DNA of 64,000 bases from Polynucleobacter sp. MWH-Braz-FAM2G (lineage in GTDB: Bacteria > Pseudomonadota > Gammaproteobacteria > Burkholderiales > Burkholderiaceae), in contig NZ_CP061300.1 in assembly GCF_018687635.1 (NCBI RefSeq), positions 868,001-932,000 on the forward strand. Direction: 5' to 3'. How positions within the stretch are numbered: position 1 is the stretch's first letter; each line of letters opens with the position of its first letter. Positions 9,710 through 20,309 of the stretch are shown in pieces. Under the pieces are notes generated by a model that was not told the DNA's origin, did not search any database, and was given only the letters and a program-made list of their open reading frames with translations. Made by a program: the position numbers and the translations under genes.

Positions 9710-10498
9710 ATGCATCCCATGTTAAATGTGGCCGTGAAGGCCGCCCGTCGCGCAGGAACGGTCATCAATCGCGCCTCTTTAAATCTAGAGCGTCTGCAGG
9801 TAGATCGTAAGCAACATAATGATTTTGTAACCGAGGTGGACAAAGCTGCAGAAGCAGCCATTATTGAAACGCTCAGCGAAGCCTATCCAACGCATGGTTT
9901 TCTAGCTGAAGAGACTGGTGAACGCAATGTTGATGCAGAAAACGTTTGGATCATTGATCCCTTGGATGGCACAACCAATTTTATTCACGGCTTTCCGCAA
10001 TATGCAGTGTCCATTGCGCTGTCTGTTAATGGAGTCACCCAACAAGCTGTTGTCTATGACCCAACACGCGATGAGCTGTTTACGGCTACACGTGGTGCCG
10101 GTGCGTATTTAGATCGTCGGCGTTTGCGCGTTGCCACCCAAGATCGATTAGCAAATGCCTTGTTGGGCACTGGTTTTCCTTATCGCGATGATCAGGACTT
10201 AGAAAAATATTTAAAGATTTTTGGTGAGATGTCACGGCAATGCGCAGGCTTACGCCGCCCTGGCGCTGCATCTTTGGACTTGGCTTATGTGGCTGCTGGT
10301 CGCTACGATGGATTCTTTGAGAGCGATCTTAAGCCTTGGGATATGGCTGCTGGTGCCTTATTGATTACCGAGGCTGGAGGGCTAATCGGTAATTATCGTG
10401 GAGAGGAGGGTTACCTTAAGAGTGGTGAGGTGATGGCGGCAAATCCACGCATCTTTGCTCAGATGGTGCAGACGCTCTCCAAATATTCAGCTCGCTAA
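9710..10498 (+). CDS. suhB: Inositol-1-monophosphatase family protein SuhB
   Basis: SuhB is a Mg-dependent phosphatase that also takes part in rRNA antitermination complexes in E. coli. Metal ligands are visible in [23 protein letters not shown] and [18 protein letters not shown] chose the ATG at 9710 ([16 protein letters not shown]), which gives 263 residues and matches the family N-terminus; a longer frame from 9644 would add 22 residues with no family counterpart. It is divergent from trmJ and convergent with lpxH. Confidence 0.93.
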   Translation: MHPMLNVAVKAARRAGTVINRASLNLERLQVDRKQHNDFVTEVDKAAEAAIIETLSEAYPTHGFLAEETGERNVDAENVWIIDPLDGTTNFIHGFPQYAVSIALSVNGVTQQAVVYDPTRDELFTATRGAGAYLDRRRLRVATQDRLANALLGTGFPYRDDQDLEKYLKIFGEMSRQCAGLRRPGAASLDLAYVAAGRYDGFFESDLKPWDMAAGALLITEAGGLIGNYRGEEGYLKSGEVMAANPRIFAQMVQTLSKYSAR

Positions 10499-10542
10499 CG
10501 AGTTTATAAAAGCTTGTAAATTCAGCAGGTGGTCTGATTTAG

Positions 10543-11319
10543 TTAGTGTTTAATCAGATCGAGATAGCGAACTCCGTCACCATTAATCAGCAGGGCGCTG
10601 GCTCTGGGGCGCCCACTTTCTGGATGATCCAAATCCCAGTCAGACAAAACCCAACGTTGCCATACTTGTGCGCCTAGAGATTCTTCATGATGGGCTGGTA
10701 GATGTGTATGGCCATGGATCAATCGATCGCCTGATTGATCTCTTAATACAGCAGCGCAAGCAGCACGTGTGACATCCATTTTGTGGAGATGACCTGGAGG
10801 CTGTTGTTGGTATTGATTGTGGCTATTACTTCGGAGGTGCTGAGCAACGCCACGGCGCCAATGCAGTGGCAAGCTTAAAAAGATTCTTTGTATCCAAGGC
10901 TTTCTGACCCAGCTACGAAATATTTGATAACCAATATCTGCGGTGCATAAAGCATCACCATGAGCCAAGACCCATTTTTGCTGTGCAATTTCTACGGATG
11001 AGGGATCGCTTAGTAGTGTCATCCCAGTCTTTTTAATAAAGCTGTGACCGATTAAAAAATCCCGATTGCCGTGAAGGTAATAAGTTTTTACTTTAGTAGA
11101 AAGATTGGCGATCGCACGCTGAACCTCTTGCTGAAAAGGTGAGTGCATTACAGCATCATCACCTACCCAATACTCAAATAGATCACCCAAAATAAATACA
11201 GCCTCTACTGTGGGCGCCTCTTTTTCGCAGAAGTCAAAAAAACGTTGCGCCGTCAAGGGCATTGACGGCGTCAAATGTAAGTCTGAAATGAGCAGTGCGC
11301 TCGCGTATTGCGGAATCAT
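10543..11319 (-). CDS. lpxH: UDP-2,3-diacylglucosamine diphosphatase
   Basis: LpxH hydrolyses UDP-2,3-diacylglucosamine to lipid X in lipid A synthesis. The 258-residue calcineurin-like enzyme shows its metal motifs: SDLHL near residue 13, [11 protein letters not shown] near 46, HGNRDFLIG near 84 and [10 protein letters not shown] near 199. Its ATG overlaps the ppiB stop by 4 nt, so it is the last gene of a minus-strand operon (TPR lipoprotein, ppiB, lpxH). Confidence 0.95.
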   Translation of the reverse strand: MIPQYASALLISDLHLTPSMPLTAQRFFDFCEKEAPTVEAVFILGDLFEYWVGDDAVMHSPFQQEVQRAIANLSTKVKTYYLHGNRDFLIGHSFIKKTGMTLLSDPSSVEIAQQKWVLAHGDALCTADIGYQIFRSWVRKPWIQRIFLSLPLHWRRGVAQHLRSNSHNQYQQQPPGHLHKMDVTRAACAAVLRDQSGDRLIHGHTHLPAHHEESLGAQVWQRWVLSDWDLDHPESGRPRASALLINGDGVRYLDLIKH

Positions 11320-11819
11320 TCCTCGAGGACGGTAGCTTTCTCGATGACAACATCTTCTGTGGGAACGTCTTGATGAAATCCAGAACTTCCAGTTTTTACT
11401 TTACGAATGGCATCAACCACATCCATACCATCAGTCACCTTGCCAAAAACCGCATAACCCCAGCCTTGCGCATTCGGTGCCGTGTGATTTAAAAAATCAT
11501 TGTCATTCACATTGATAAAGAATTGTGAAGTGGCAGAGTGAGGATCGCTAGTGCGTGCCATAGCCACTGTGTAACGATCGTTCTTCAAGCCATTATTAGC
11601 CTCATTTTCAATTTGAGTGGCAGTAGGCTTTTGTTTCATGCCGGCTGTCATGCCGCCACCCTGAATCATGAAGTTATCTATGACGCGGTGGAAAATCGTA
11701 CCATCGTAATGACCGCTTTTTACATACTGCAAAAAGTTAGCAACACTTTTAGGTGCCTTCACTGCGTCTAGGTCGAGGGTGATATCACCCTTATTAGTTT
11801 TTAAGAGTACTTTCGCCAT
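11316..11819 (-). CDS. ppiB: Cytoplasmic cyclophilin peptidyl-prolyl isomerase
   Basis: This 167-residue cyclophilin has no signal peptide. Active-site blocks include [37 protein letters not shown] and [16 protein letters not shown]. It catalyses cis-trans isomerisation of Xaa-Pro bonds in the cytoplasm. Its start overlaps the end of the TPR lipoprotein gene by 26 nt and its stop overlaps lpxH, so the three are tightly coupled. Confidence 0.95.
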   Translation of the reverse strand: MAKVLLKTNKGDITLDLDAVKAPKSVANFLQYVKSGHYDGTIFHRVIDNFMIQGGGMTAGMKQKPTATQIENEANNGLKNDRYTVAMARTSDPHSATSQFFINVNDNDFLNHTAPNAQGWGYAVFGKVTDGMDVVDAIRKVKTGSSGFHQDVPTEDVVIEKATVLEE

Positions 11820-12702
11820 TGTTAGATTTACTTTCTAAAGGGTTGGTGGATGGATTATTGCTTGATGCTGAATCTGAATTTGTGCTTGATACGACAGGGC
11901 GCTTTGCAGGAGGCTTTAAAACATCTAAGAGAGCCTTGGCGCGATTTGAATACTGGCGTTGATTGAGCTGAGCATTCTTGGCGGCATCCTCATATGCTTT
12001 AGCCCCAAGACGAACATAGATCTCGCCCAGATTTGCAGAGGCAATGGCATAGGTGGGGCGCAGTTTTAATGCCAGCTCTAAATAATCTCGAGCCTCAATC
12101 CATTGACCTTGATTTGCGGCAATCGCAGCAAGATTGTTATAGGGCTCAGGTAGCTCTGGGAACTGCTGGGTAATTTCAACCAATGTTTTTTTGGCTTGAT
12201 CAAACTGTCGTAACTCGATTTGCAGTCGCGCTTTAACAAAACGCAATTGCACATTACGCGGATTCTTTTTGAGTTCTACATTAATTTGAGTGATCGCATC
12301 TTGATATTTGCGTGCCTTGACCAATTTTTCTACATCCGATGGCACGCCATTCTTGGTGATGGGGTTGGGTTCGATGATGAGGAATGAGAGAAACGGCACG
12401 CCAACAGTCTCGGATAGCTCGGGATTAAGGGGGTCATTGCCCATGTCTGCGGAAAGCCGAGGGGGATCAATTGGGCTATAGCCCCCCAAATAAGGCTGAG
12501 GGGCTGCCTGAGTAGACTTCATCTCCTGAGTATTTAATGACTGAATTTCACTATCTGCACGCTGTTGAGAGGGGGTGCTACACCCCGTCATCAAGGTTAG
12601 CGCTGCTAAAGCGGTCAAAGCAGGAGCAAGGGCAAAATGAAGGGCTGGACGCGGCTCTAGGGGGTTGTAGGACATAGGGGATGGGGTGTGAAACGGGCTC
12701 AT
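11794..12702 (-). CDS. TPR-repeat lipoprotein
   Basis: This 302-residue protein has a hydrophobic signal with lipobox LMTGC at about residues 37-41. The annotated Met gives a long pre-sequence; the Met at residue 10 (MSYNPLEP) gives a more usual signal. Tetratricopeptide-like repeats occupy about residues 125-255, for example [21 protein letters not shown] and [20 protein letters not shown]. The Ser/Asn-rich C-terminus looks disordered. It is probably a periplasm-facing membrane-anchored scaffold, with partner unknown. It is first in the ppiB-lpxH operon and divergent from cysS. Confidence 0.85.
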   Translation of the reverse strand: MSPFHTPSPMSYNPLEPRPALHFALAPALTALAALTLMTGCSTPSQQRADSEIQSLNTQEMKSTQAAPQPYLGGYSPIDPPRLSADMGNDPLNPELSETVGVPFLSFLIIEPNPITKNGVPSDVEKLVKARKYQDAITQINVELKKNPRNVQLRFVKARLQIELRQFDQAKKTLVEITQQFPELPEPYNNLAAIAANQGQWIEARDYLELALKLRPTYAIASANLGEIYVRLGAKAYEDAAKNAQLNQRQYSNRAKALLDVLKPPAKRPVVSSTNSDSASSNNPSTNPLESKSNNGESTLKN

Positions 12703-12762
12703 TCGATATACTCAGCGCTCAGTCTAACAAATTGGCGCTACTTGCCCCACCTTTATAGCCAT

Positions 12763-14184
12763 ATGCTGCAAATCTATAACACTCTTACTCGTTCAAAACA
12801 GGTTTTTAAGCCCATCGAGCCTGGCAAGGTGAAGATCTACGTCTGTGGCATGACTGTCTATGATTTTTGCCATATTGGCCATGCTCGGGTCATGATTGTG
12901 TTTGATATGGTGGTACGCTGGCTTAGGGCCAGTGGATATGAAGTCCAGTATGTGCGCAATATCACTGATATTGATGACAAGATCATTAATCGTGCAATTG
13001 AAAATGGTGAGCCAATTTCCGCCTTAACCAATCGCTTTATCGATGCAATGCATGCAGACTCGGATGAATTGGGTTTAATGCATCCAGATCAAGAGCCACG
13101 CGCAACAGATTTTATAGAGCAGATGCAAGGCATGATCGGCAAACTCATTGAAAAAGAATTGGCCTATCAAGCGAATGATGGCGATGTTAATTTTGCAGTG
13201 CGTTTATTGCCGCGCTATGGACAACTATCTGGCAAGACTTTAGATGAATTAAATGCTGGTGAACGCGTTGCAGTTGGTGATGGTAAGCGTGACCCACTGG
13301 ACTTTGTTCTTTGGAAAAGCGCCAAGGCTGAGGAACCTGCCGATACTCGTTGGAAGTCTCCATGGGGCGAAGGTCGTCCTGGATGGCATATAGAGTGTTC
13401 AGCAATGTCATGTGATTTATTGGGTGAGCACTTTGATATCCATGGTGGCGGCGCAGACTTGCAGTTTCCGCATCACGAAAACGAAATCGCCCAAAGCGAA
13501 GGTGCTTTGTATGGCAAGGATCGCAAAGAAGAAGATGCACCCTTTGTAAATTACTGGATGCACAACGGGCATATTCGGGTAAATGAAGAGAAGATGTCAA
13601 AGTCTTTGGGAAATTTCTTTTTAATTCGAGATGTTCTCAAGAGTTTTGACCCTGAAGTTATTCGCTTCTTTATGCTGAAGGCGCATTACCGCAGCCCAAT
13701 TAATTACAGCGATGCACAATTAGAAGAAGCACGCTCTGGATTGGTACGCTTATATACCGCTTTGTCGCAAGCTCCAAAAGCGCAAGCATCTGCACTCGAC
13801 CCAAATAATGCTTGGGTTAAACGTTTTACGGATGCTATGAATGATGATTTCAATACACCAGAGGCGATAGCCGTTTTATTTGATCTGGCAACTGAATTAA
13901 ATCGCGCGCAGGGTGAAGAAAAGCAATTGCTTGCTAATACGATGAAAACCCTTGGTCTTTCATTAAATTTCTTGCAACGTGATCCAACCGCATTTTTGCA
14001 AGCAGGTTCCAAAGATCAAGACGGCTTAAGTCCTGAGCAAATAGAAGAGCAAATTGCAGCGCGTATTGCCGCTAAGCAAGCAAAAGATTTTTCTCAAGCA
14101 GATGCAATTCGAAAAAATTTGCTAGAGCAGGGTATTGTTTTGGAAGATAAACCAGGCGGCATAACAGAATGGCGTAGAGCTTAA
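12763..14184 (+). CDS. cysS: Cysteinyl-tRNA synthetase
   Basis: CysS charges tRNA-Cys. The HIGH motif is in CHIGHARVM, the zinc ligands lie in YVCGMTVYD and [24 protein letters not shown] plus the HHENE motif, and the KMSKS loop is [12 protein letters not shown] chose the ATG at 12763 ([15 protein letters not shown]), giving 473 residues; an upstream in-frame ATG at 12688 would overlap the divergent TPR gene and adds 25 unconserved residues. The stop overlaps the next start by one base (TAATG). Confidence 0.96.
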   Translation: MLQIYNTLTRSKQVFKPIEPGKVKIYVCGMTVYDFCHIGHARVMIVFDMVVRWLRASGYEVQYVRNITDIDDKIINRAIENGEPISALTNRFIDAMHADSDELGLMHPDQEPRATDFIEQMQGMIGKLIEKELAYQANDGDVNFAVRLLPRYGQLSGKTLDELNAGERVAVGDGKRDPLDFVLWKSAKAEEPADTRWKSPWGEGRPGWHIECSAMSCDLLGEHFDIHGGGADLQFPHHENEIAQSEGALYGKDRKEEDAPFVNYWMHNGHIRVNEEKMSKSLGNFFLIRDVLKSFDPEVIRFFMLKAHYRSPINYSDAQLEEARSGLVRLYTALSQAPKAQASALDPNNAWVKRFTDAMNDDFNTPEAIAVLFDLATELNRAQGEEKQLLANTMKTLGLSLNFLQRDPTAFLQAGSKDQDGLSPEQIEEQIAARIAAKQAKDFSQADAIRKNLLEQGIVLEDKPGGITEWRRA

Positions 14185-14831
14185 TGGCAGCAGCAAAAGA
14201 CAAAACAGAAGTCGCTCCCGAGTACTGGGAGCAAGCTTGCCGAGAACTCATGAAGCAAGATCGCATTCTGAAAAAGTTGATCCCAAAATATGGATCAGGA
14301 TTTTTGGTGACGCGTGGGGATCCATTTAATACATTGGCTAGAGCAATTGTTGGTCAGCAAATTTCAGTAGCGGCCGCGCAATCGGTTTGGAATAAAGTGG
14401 TTGCCGCTTGTAAAAAGAAGGTAAATCCTAAAAATATCCTGGCACTCTCCGTCGAAGAATTACGTGCGGCAGGTTTATCTGGGCGAAAGGTTGAATACAT
14501 CCGAGATTTGGCCGATCACTTCGATTCGGGTCGTCTTCACGAAAATCAGTGGAAAGACATGGATGATGAGAGCGTCATTAAAGAATTAAGCTCAATTCGG
14601 GGTATTGGGCGCTGGACCGCTGAAATGTTCCTCATTTTTAATATGGTTCGCCCTAATATTCTGCCATTGGACGATGTTGGTCTAATTAAGGCGATTTCCC
14701 TCAATTACTTCAGTGGAGAGCCTGTTAGCCGCCATGAAGCCCGTGAAGTGGCTGCCAATTGGGCCCCATGGCGTACAGTTGCCACCTGGTATATGTGGAG
14801 AAGTATCGACCCAATCCCAGTTGAATATTAA
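14184..14831 (+). CDS. DNA-3-methyladenine glycosylase (AlkA-like HhH-GPD family)
   Basis: This 215-residue base-excision repair enzyme has the HhH-GPD fold. The start of the fold is AIVGQQISVAAAQSVWNKVV. The helix-hairpin-helix is LSSIRGIGRWTAEMFLIF, and the catalytic aspartate follows in LPLDDVGL. It lacks the AlkA N-terminal domain, as do the short AlkA-type enzymes. It is translationally coupled to cysS by TAATG and is followed 9 nt later by accA. The lesion range is inferred from the family. Confidence 0.9.
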   Translation: MAAAKDKTEVAPEYWEQACRELMKQDRILKKLIPKYGSGFLVTRGDPFNTLARAIVGQQISVAAAQSVWNKVVAACKKKVNPKNILALSVEELRAAGLSGRKVEYIRDLADHFDSGRLHENQWKDMDDESVIKELSSIRGIGRWTAEMFLIFNMVRPNILPLDDVGLIKAISLNYFSGEPVSRHEAREVAANWAPWRTVATWYMWRSIDPIPVEY

Positions 14832-14840
14832 AATCAGACT

Positions 14841-15812
14841 ATGAAAACGACTTTCCTGGATTTTGAGCAACAAATCGCCGAATTAGAGTCAAAGATTGAA
14901 GAGTTGCGTTTTGTGCAAGATGAGTCATCGGTAGATATTTCCGATGAGATAAAAACGCTCTCTGAGAAGAGTCTGCAACTGACTAAAGACGTATATGCCA
15001 ATCTCACCCCTTGGCAAGTTTCTCAAGTAGCGCGTCATCCCCAGCGTCCATACACCTTAGATTATGTGAGTGGCTTGTTCACTGATTTTCATGAGCTTCA
15101 TGGTGATCGAACTTTTGCGGATGATCAATCGATTATTGGCGGCCTCGCTCGTTTTGAAGATCAACCTTGTATGGTCATTGGTCATCAAAAAGGTCGCGAT
15201 ACAAAAGAACGTGCTCTCAGAAACTTTGGCATGAGTCGCCCTGAAGGGTATCGAAAAGCAATGCGTTTGATGCGTCTCGCAGAAAAGTTTGGTATTCCCG
15301 TGTTTACTTTTGTGGATACCCCCGGGGCATTCCCAGGGATTGATGCGGAAGAGCGCAATCAGTCAGAGGCGATTGGTCGTAACTTATATGTGCAAGCAGA
15401 ACTAGAAGTGCCTATCATTGCCACCATTATTGGTGAGGGTGGTTCTGGTGGTGCTTTAGCAATTGCGATGGGCGATGTAGTGTTGATGTTGCAAAACTCT
15501 ACATACTCAGTGATTTCGCCCGAGGGTTGCGCTTCTATTCTATGGAAGACTGCTGATAAGGCGCCAGAAGCTGCCGAACAACTTGGTTTGACTGCTCAAC
15601 GACTGAAGGCATTAGGTCTGATTGATAAGATTGTTGCTGAGCCTATTGGCGGTGCTCACCGCGATTACAGCACGATGATGAGCAATATGCGTAAAGCACT
15701 TGCCGAGTCTTTAAAAACCTTTGATGGCATGAAAGTAGATGCTTTACTGGAGCGTCGTCATGAGCGTTTGATGAGTTATGGCAAGTTCAAGGAAATCACA
15801 GCAAAGTCCTAA
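14841..15812 (+). CDS. accA: Acetyl-CoA carboxylase carboxyltransferase subunit alpha
   Basis: AccA forms the carboxyltransferase with AccD and makes malonyl-CoA for fatty acid synthesis. At 323 residues it has normal length. The N-terminus [19 protein letters not shown] is typical. The crotonase-like core includes [36 protein letters not shown] and [16 protein letters not shown]. The last 35 nt overlap the tilS start. Its product feeds both normal lipid synthesis and, probably, the polyketide-like pathway encoded downstream on the mobile element. Confidence 0.96.
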   Translation: MKTTFLDFEQQIAELESKIEELRFVQDESSVDISDEIKTLSEKSLQLTKDVYANLTPWQVSQVARHPQRPYTLDYVSGLFTDFHELHGDRTFADDQSIIGGLARFEDQPCMVIGHQKGRDTKERALRNFGMSRPEGYRKAMRLMRLAEKFGIPVFTFVDTPGAFPGIDAEERNQSEAIGRNLYVQAELEVPIIATIIGEGGSGGALAIAMGDVVLMLQNSTYSVISPEGCASILWKTADKAPEAAEQLGLTAQRLKALGLIDKIVAEPIGGAHRDYSTMMSNMRKALAESLKTFDGMKVDALLERRHERLMSYGKFKEITAKS

Positions 15813-17106
15813 ATCAGGAAAACGAATTGCGGTTGCCCTCAGTGGCGGCCTCGATTCGGTTGTTTTGCTCGATACGGTTTGCAAGGCGCAAACTCAGTCA
15901 AAAACCCAATCTACAAAAACAAAAAACCAAAATCAAATTTATGCCTTCCATGTGCATCATGGCTTGCAAAAGTCTGCTGATGAATGGCTAACCTTTTGCG
16001 AGAAGCTAGCAAAAAAATATCAGATTCATTTTGATTTTCGACTCTTACATTTGGGTAACCCTAAAGAGCAAGGAAATGTAGAAGCAAGAGCTAGGGCGGG
16101 GCGCTATGAAGCGCTCGCCGAGCTTTGTGAAGAGCACGGTATTGAAGATTTATTGTTGGCGCATCATCAAAACGATCAAGCTGAAACGGTGTTGCTACAA
16201 CTTCTGCGGGGATCGGGTGTAGCGGGATTGTCTGGTATGCCACAAAGCAGAGAGCTCCAGATCAATCAACACACCATTACTCTTTGGCGACCACTGCTCA
16301 ATATGGGTAGATCAGAGTTAGAGGCTTATGCAAAAGAGCGTAAGCTCAAATGGATTGAAGATCCAAGTAATCAAAACACGGAATACCGTCGTAATGCGAT
16401 CCGCCAAAAAATTATTCCGATCCTAAAAAATATTCAACCAGAATCACTAACGAATATGGCACGCAGTGCGCAGTTGCTTGGTGAAGCGCAAGGGTTACTC
16501 AATCGCTTAGCAAAACAAGATGGTAAAAATATTCTTAAGAATGATCGGTTAAAAGTGATGCCTATGCTTGCATTGGCTAAAGTAGATTTGCCAGCCGCAA
16601 ATAATCTCATCCGATATTGGTTGCAAACCCAGCAATTAGCAATGCCATCACAAGAGCGTTTGCAATCTTGGTGGCATGACTTAGAGAAGGTCAAGGCAGA
16701 TGCCCAATTGGAGTGGCTTCATGATGAAAGAAAAATTCGTTTATGGCGAGGCGCACTACAGGTAGCAGGTAAGGAAGAGGGAAAATGGGTTTTTAAAACG
16801 TTGCCAACAAATTCCAAGCAATTAGGCCTGCCCGCTGATTGGGTCAAGAATGCCCAAGAAAATAATCAAATTAGCCTAAAAGAGAGGGTGGGTTCGGAAA
16901 AGATCCAGATTAAGCCGAATAGCCCTCGAAAAACCCTCAAAAATCTCTTTCAGGAGGCGGATATCCCACCTTGGGAACGCCAGGCTCCCTTACTTTATAT
17001 CCATGATGAATTGATTGCAGTTGCTGGGATTGGCACTAGCTATCCACATCTTATTTCTAAAGGTAGGCGCATAGTCCCGGAATGGATACAAAACCCTGTA
17101 AAATAA
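15778..17106 (+). CDS. tilS: tRNA(Ile)-lysidine synthase
   Basis: TilS converts C34 of tRNA-Ile(CAU) to lysidine, so the tRNA reads AUA. The PP-loop ATPase motif is [13 protein letters not shown] near residue 20, and [30 protein letters not shown] and the conserved RRNAIRQ block follow. The C-terminal TilS domain reaches residue 442. The start codon lies inside the end of accA, so the product depends on a start within the upstream gene; the N-terminal 15 residues are basic and unconserved. Confidence 0.94.
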   Translation: MASSRKSQQSPKSGKRIAVALSGGLDSVVLLDTVCKAQTQSKTQSTKTKNQNQIYAFHVHHGLQKSADEWLTFCEKLAKKYQIHFDFRLLHLGNPKEQGNVEARARAGRYEALAELCEEHGIEDLLLAHHQNDQAETVLLQLLRGSGVAGLSGMPQSRELQINQHTITLWRPLLNMGRSELEAYAKERKLKWIEDPSNQNTEYRRNAIRQKIIPILKNIQPESLTNMARSAQLLGEAQGLLNRLAKQDGKNILKNDRLKVMPMLALAKVDLPAANNLIRYWLQTQQLAMPSQERLQSWWHDLEKVKADAQLEWLHDERKIRLWRGALQVAGKEEGKWVFKTLPTNSKQLGLPADWVKNAQENNQISLKERVGSEKIQIKPNSPRKTLKNLFQEADIPPWERQAPLLYIHDELIAVAGIGTSYPHLISKGRRIVPEWIQNPVK

Positions 17107-17167
17107 GCCTTTTTTAGAACCTCAGGGCATAACAACCCTGTTTCAGACAGTTAAATAAACGGTTTTT

Positions 17168-18418
17168 ATGGCTCTTATCGTTCATAAATATGGTGGCACC
17201 TCAATGGGCTCAACCGAGCGCATTGCTAATGTCGCCAAACGCGTTGCTAAGTGGATGCGTGCAGGTCACCAGGTGGTAGTAGTGCCTTCAGCTATGTCTG
17301 GCGAGACCAATCGCTTGCTAGGCCTTGCAAAAGAAATCAATCCTGAAGCCCATCCAAGAGAGCTTGATCAAATTGCCTCAACTGGTGAGCAAGTCAGCTC
17401 CGGTTTATTGGCATTGGCCTTAATGCGAGAGGGCATTGACGCAGTGAGTTATGCCGGCTGGCAAGTCACGGTGCATACCGACTCCTCTTTTACCAAAGCT
17501 CGCATTAAGAGTATTGATGATCAAAAGATATTGAAAGATCTCAATGCTGGTCGTGCAGTAGTGGTTACTGGTTTCCAAGGCGTAGACCCAGAAGGCAATA
17601 TCACTACATTAGGTCGTGGTGGTTCCGATACTTCAGCAGTAGCCATGGCAGCCGCACTTAAAGCAGATGAGTGCTTAATCTATACCGACGTTGATGGCGT
17701 CTACACAACAGACCCACGTGTTTGCGAAGATGCGCGTCGTTTAGACAAAATTACTTTTGAAGAGATGCTAGAAATGGCAAGCTTGGGTTCAAAGGTATTG
17801 CAGATTCGTTCAGTAGAGTTTGCAGGTAAATACAAAGTTAAAACTCGGGTGCTGTCTTCGCTGACAGACCCATTGATGCCTTTAGCTGAAGAGATGAGCT
17901 CAGGCACCTTGATTACATTTGAAGAGGACAGCACTATGGAAGCCGCAGTTATTTCCGGCATCGCCTTTGCGCGTGATGAAGCGAAGATTACCGTTCTAGG
18001 AGTTCCTGATCGCCCAGGTATTGCATATCAAATTTTGGGGCCGATTGCAGATGCCAATATTGATGTGGATATCATCATCCAAAATCAATCTGTTGAAGGT
18101 AAGACCGATTTCACCTTTACCGTGCCACGCGCTGATTACCAAAAGGCATTGGATATTCTCAAAGGCACTGTACAAGCTCACATTGAAGCAAAAGAAATCT
18201 CTGGTGATCCAAAGGTCTCTAAAGTTTCCGTGGTTGGCGTTGGTATGCGCTCTCATGTTGGTATTGCAAGCAAGATGTTCCGCACTTTGTCAGAAGAGGG
18301 TATCAACATCCTCATGATCTCCACAAGCGAGATCAAGATCTCCGTAGTGATTGATGAGAAATATATGGAGTTGGCAGTACGTGCACTGCACAAAGCATTT
18401 GAGTTGGATCAGAAGTAA
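17168..18418 (+). CDS. lysC: Aspartate kinase
   Basis: LysC phosphorylates aspartate, opening the lysine/threonine/methionine pathways. The 416-residue protein starts with VHKYGGTSMGS, has TLGRGGSDTSAVAMAAAL and YTDVDGVYTTDPR in the kinase domain, and has two ACT domains in the last 150 residues (VLGVPDRPGIAYQIL and VVGVGMRSHVGIASKMF). The ACT domains indicate feedback control by end-product amino acids. The 60-nt leader shows no lysine riboswitch. Confidence 0.96.
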   Translation: MALIVHKYGGTSMGSTERIANVAKRVAKWMRAGHQVVVVPSAMSGETNRLLGLAKEINPEAHPRELDQIASTGEQVSSGLLALALMREGIDAVSYAGWQVTVHTDSSFTKARIKSIDDQKILKDLNAGRAVVVTGFQGVDPEGNITTLGRGGSDTSAVAMAAALKADECLIYTDVDGVYTTDPRVCEDARRLDKITFEEMLEMASLGSKVLQIRSVEFAGKYKVKTRVLSSLTDPLMPLAEEMSSGTLITFEEDSTMEAAVISGIAFARDEAKITVLGVPDRPGIAYQILGPIADANIDVDIIIQNQSVEGKTDFTFTVPRADYQKALDILKGTVQAHIEAKEISGDPKVSKVSVVGVGMRSHVGIASKMFRTLSEEGINILMISTSEIKISVVIDEKYMELAVRALHKAFELDQK

Positions 18419-18514
18419 GTACGGAAGTAAAAGCAGGAATAAAAGGATCAAAAAGCAGTAAACCCCCAGTAAGACAGTAATCCGTTAAACTGTGGGGCGT
18501 TGTAGAAGTAGTAA

Positions 18515-18609
18515 GGAGACGTGGCCGAGCTGGTCGAAGGCACTCCCCTGCTAAGGGAGCATCGGGGCTAAAACTCTGATCGGAGGTTCGAATCCTCTCG
18601 TCTCCGCCA
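18515..18609 (+). tRNA. tRNA-Ser (anticodon GCT)
   Basis: A 95-nt cloverleaf with acceptor stem GGAGACG/CGTCTCC, an anticodon stem CTCCC/GGGAG, loop CTGCTAA (anticodon GCT), a long variable arm typical of class II tRNAs, T-arm with GGTTCGAATCC, and encoded CCA. Its last 14 bases form the left attachment site of the mobile element, so the element leaves the tRNA gene intact. Confidence 0.97.
18596..18609 (+). other. Left attachment site (att core inside tRNA-Ser 3' end)
   Basis: The 14-base sequence TCTCGTCTCCGCCA at the tRNA 3' end is repeated exactly at 49555-49568, next to the integrase. Flanking bases differ on both sides, so the visible identity is 14 bp. Tyrosine integrases of this type commonly use tRNA 3' ends. 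Confidence 0.85.
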
Positions 18610-18619
18610 GTACTTTCCG

Positions 18620-18650
18620 CAAAGCCCCTAACCACGGGGCTTTGTTTTTT
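18620..18650 (+). terminator. Terminator of tRNA-Ser (element-borne)
   Basis: Stem CAAAGCCCC/GGGGCTTTG with a 7-nt loop and a run of six T residues. It lies just right of the att core, hence inside the element, and would replace the host terminator now displaced to 49630. Confidence 0.88.
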
Positions 18651-18660
18651 CTAGGGTTCT

Positions 18661-18689
18661 CTACCCACCAGCCTACCCACCACTAAAAC
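18661..18689 (+). repeat. Left arm-type doublet repeat of the element
   Basis: Two tandem copies of a (C/T)TACCCACCA unit lie 52 nt inside the left att core. The 29-nt block matches 49413-49441 at 26 of 29 positions in the same orientation. Paired direct repeats near both ends are typical of integrase arm-binding sites; binding is inferred. From 18690 to 18945 I see no gene or clear structure. Confidence 0.75.
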
Positions 18690-18945
18690 GATGCTCGGGT
18701 TTCAAGTTTTAGTTGGATCTTGGGTGCGGGGCTTGGGGCGATATGTATGTTTTTGGTCACTTAGGGTCATAAATAGCCCGTTGGAGCTCGGTTAAGTGAG
18801 GGTGGGCTGGAATGGTTTCCCTTCAGCATAGCGCTAATAAAGAATTATGATTAACCCATGGGTAGCCAATTAATTGGGTGACTGATTTGTCGAAGACCCT
18901 TAAATTAGGGCATAAACTGCTATAAAAACCATTAGAAAGCCTTGG

Positions 18946-19305
18946 ATGAAAAGCCTGTGGATTACAGTGTTACTGCTATTCAGCCTAGCAGGCTGTCAAA
19001 CAACCGAGGATATTGATTTCACCTCTAAAGATTATGAGTGCACTACAACATGTAGAAATAGATATGACACATGTCAGAGTGCCATAACCATGATGCCTAT
19101 TCGTAAGAATAATGACTGTGTGGATAATTTGCGATTTTGCATTGCTCAATGTCCGCCAAAGGGGGCTAAGGCGATGGCGCCCAATAGTGCCAACTCAGCC
19201 TTAAATCAAACTTCATTCGATGAGGCAAAGAAGATGTGTGCAGAGATAGGCTTTAAATCTGGAACCGAAGCCTTTGGTCAGTGTGTTCTTAAGCTAAATA
19301 AATAG
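18946..19305 (+). CDS. Small cysteine-rich lipoprotein, unknown function
   Basis: This 119-residue protein has a lipoprotein signal with lipobox SLAGC at about residues 13-17. The mature part has paired cysteines (ECTTTCRNRYDTCQ, then DNCVD-like and FCIAQC) suggesting disulfides. The C-terminus, GFKSGTEAFGQCVLKLNK, closely resembles that of the next gene. It is the first gene inside the left end of the mobile element. I do not recognise a named family. Confidence 0.75.
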   Translation: MKSLWITVLLLFSLAGCQTTEDIDFTSKDYECTTTCRNRYDTCQSAITMMPIRKNNDCVDNLRFCIAQCPPKGAKAMAPNSANSALNQTSFDEAKKMCAEIGFKSGTEAFGQCVLKLNK

Positions 19306-19326
19306 CCGGTATAAGCGATTTTAAAT

Positions 19327-19848
19327 ATGAATCTATTTATTAGGATCTCTATTCTTGGGCTATTGGTATTACAAGGCTGTGCCTCGGCTCCTCCAGTGCA
19401 AAATGCGGCTACGACAAAATCTTATTTTGATGGCGCAGCATATCCAGGTCAGATTTATAACCTATCGGATGATAAGACTGGCGCCGAACAGTATCGTGTG
19501 TTTTCTCAGGGGTCTACAGGTTTTGTTTCCATCGCCTCTGTTCAGTCTAATGCCGAGGGTAGGGCCAAGGATTTCTGTTCAAGAGAGCAAAAGACTATAA
19601 AGGTGTTGCAGCAGCAAACCTCAACGCCGCCACATGTCCTTGGTAACTTTCCCAGGGTTGAGCTTGTTTTTATTTGTGTGGATAAGAGCGTTTTATCTGA
19701 GCAGAAAGCTAGGATTTCTTCTGATATCAAATCATCCCAGGGCGATGTTTCCGCGACCATGGATCAAGGAAAGCAAAAATGTTTAGATCTTGGTTTTAAG
19801 GTGGGAACTGAATCGTTTGGTCAGTGTGTCCTTAGGGTTTCTAAATGA
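19327..19848 (+). CDS. Lipoprotein, unknown function
   Basis: A 173-residue protein with lipobox LQGC at about residues 15-18. A middle segment, RAKDFCSREQ through to ELVFICVD, resembles the minus-strand lipoprotein at 33243-33599 in its pattern of Ala, Phe-Cys and Phe-x-Cys. The C-terminal GFKVGTESFGQCVLRVSK matches the preceding lipoprotein. It therefore looks like a mosaic of the two. Its stop overlaps the next start (ATGA). Confidence 0.72.
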   Translation: MNLFIRISILGLLVLQGCASAPPVQNAATTKSYFDGAAYPGQIYNLSDDKTGAEQYRVFSQGSTGFVSIASVQSNAEGRAKDFCSREQKTIKVLQQQTSTPPHVLGNFPRVELVFICVDKSVLSEQKARISSDIKSSQGDVSATMDQGKQKCLDLGFKVGTESFGQCVLRVSK

Positions 19849-20192
19849 AAGTTCTTGCAGCAATCTCCATTTTATTTGCATTAGTTGGCTGTGCTACACC
19901 TGCAGAATTGAGATCACAAAAGCCACTGCTTGATTTGAAAAGTACAAAGCCAGCAAAAGATGTTGCTATTTGTATCGCCGATAAGTGGGAGGGTTTGGGT
20001 GGATTTGGTGGTGCATTGACTGTCAATATGCGAGTAACTACCAGTGGATACGTAGTGTCATTACCGCTGAATGGTCAAACAGGAATGCTTGTTGATATAG
20101 ATAATGACGGGACTGGATCTACAACAAAATATTACAAAGGTTTAGTGCTCTTGGAGCAAAAACTTGTCCAGGCAATAAAAGATTGCCAGTAA
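19845..20192 (+). CDS. Small lipoprotein, unknown function
   Basis: A 115-residue protein with lipobox LVGC at about residues 13-16. The mature part contains a conserved-looking block, AICIADKWEGLGGFGG, followed by beta-rich sequence. It is translationally coupled to the upstream lipoprotein and lies 117 nt upstream of the carrier-protein gene that starts the biosynthetic operon. No assigned family; envelope location is inferred from the signal. Confidence 0.7.
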   Translation: MKVLAAISILFALVGCATPAELRSQKPLLDLKSTKPAKDVAICIADKWEGLGGFGGALTVNMRVTTSGYVVSLPLNGQTGMLVDIDNDGTGSTTKYYKGLVLLEQKLVQAIKDCQ

Positions 20193-20309
20193 TTTAATCG
20201 CTCTTTTTCTTTTCAGTTAAATGGTTGTGGACCTAGGGTATTCCTGTACATCCCGGAGTAGGTATCCCTAACATTTATAATCAAAGAATAATAATATTTT
20301 CGGGTAAAA
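20193..20309 (+). promoter_or_regulatory. Probable promoter region of the aryl polyene operon
   Basis: A TATAAT hexamer lies at 20276-20281, 28 nt before the carrier-protein start. No good -35 hexamer sits 17 nt upstream. An imperfect inverted repeat (TAGGG at 20234, CCCTA at 20266) lies just upstream and could be an operator. The assignment is tentative. Confidence 0.35.

Noticed and set aside
13187..13600. 137-codon minus-strand frame opposite cysS
   Set aside because: It lies fully within a strongly conserved synthetase gene and has no signal, motif or ribosome site.
17107..17167. Lysine riboswitch upstream of lysC (or dapA)
   Set aside because: The leaders are too short and show no matching helices.
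18690..18945. A gene or excisionase at the left end of the element
   Set aside because: No frame with a start, ribosome site and reasonable length is visible.
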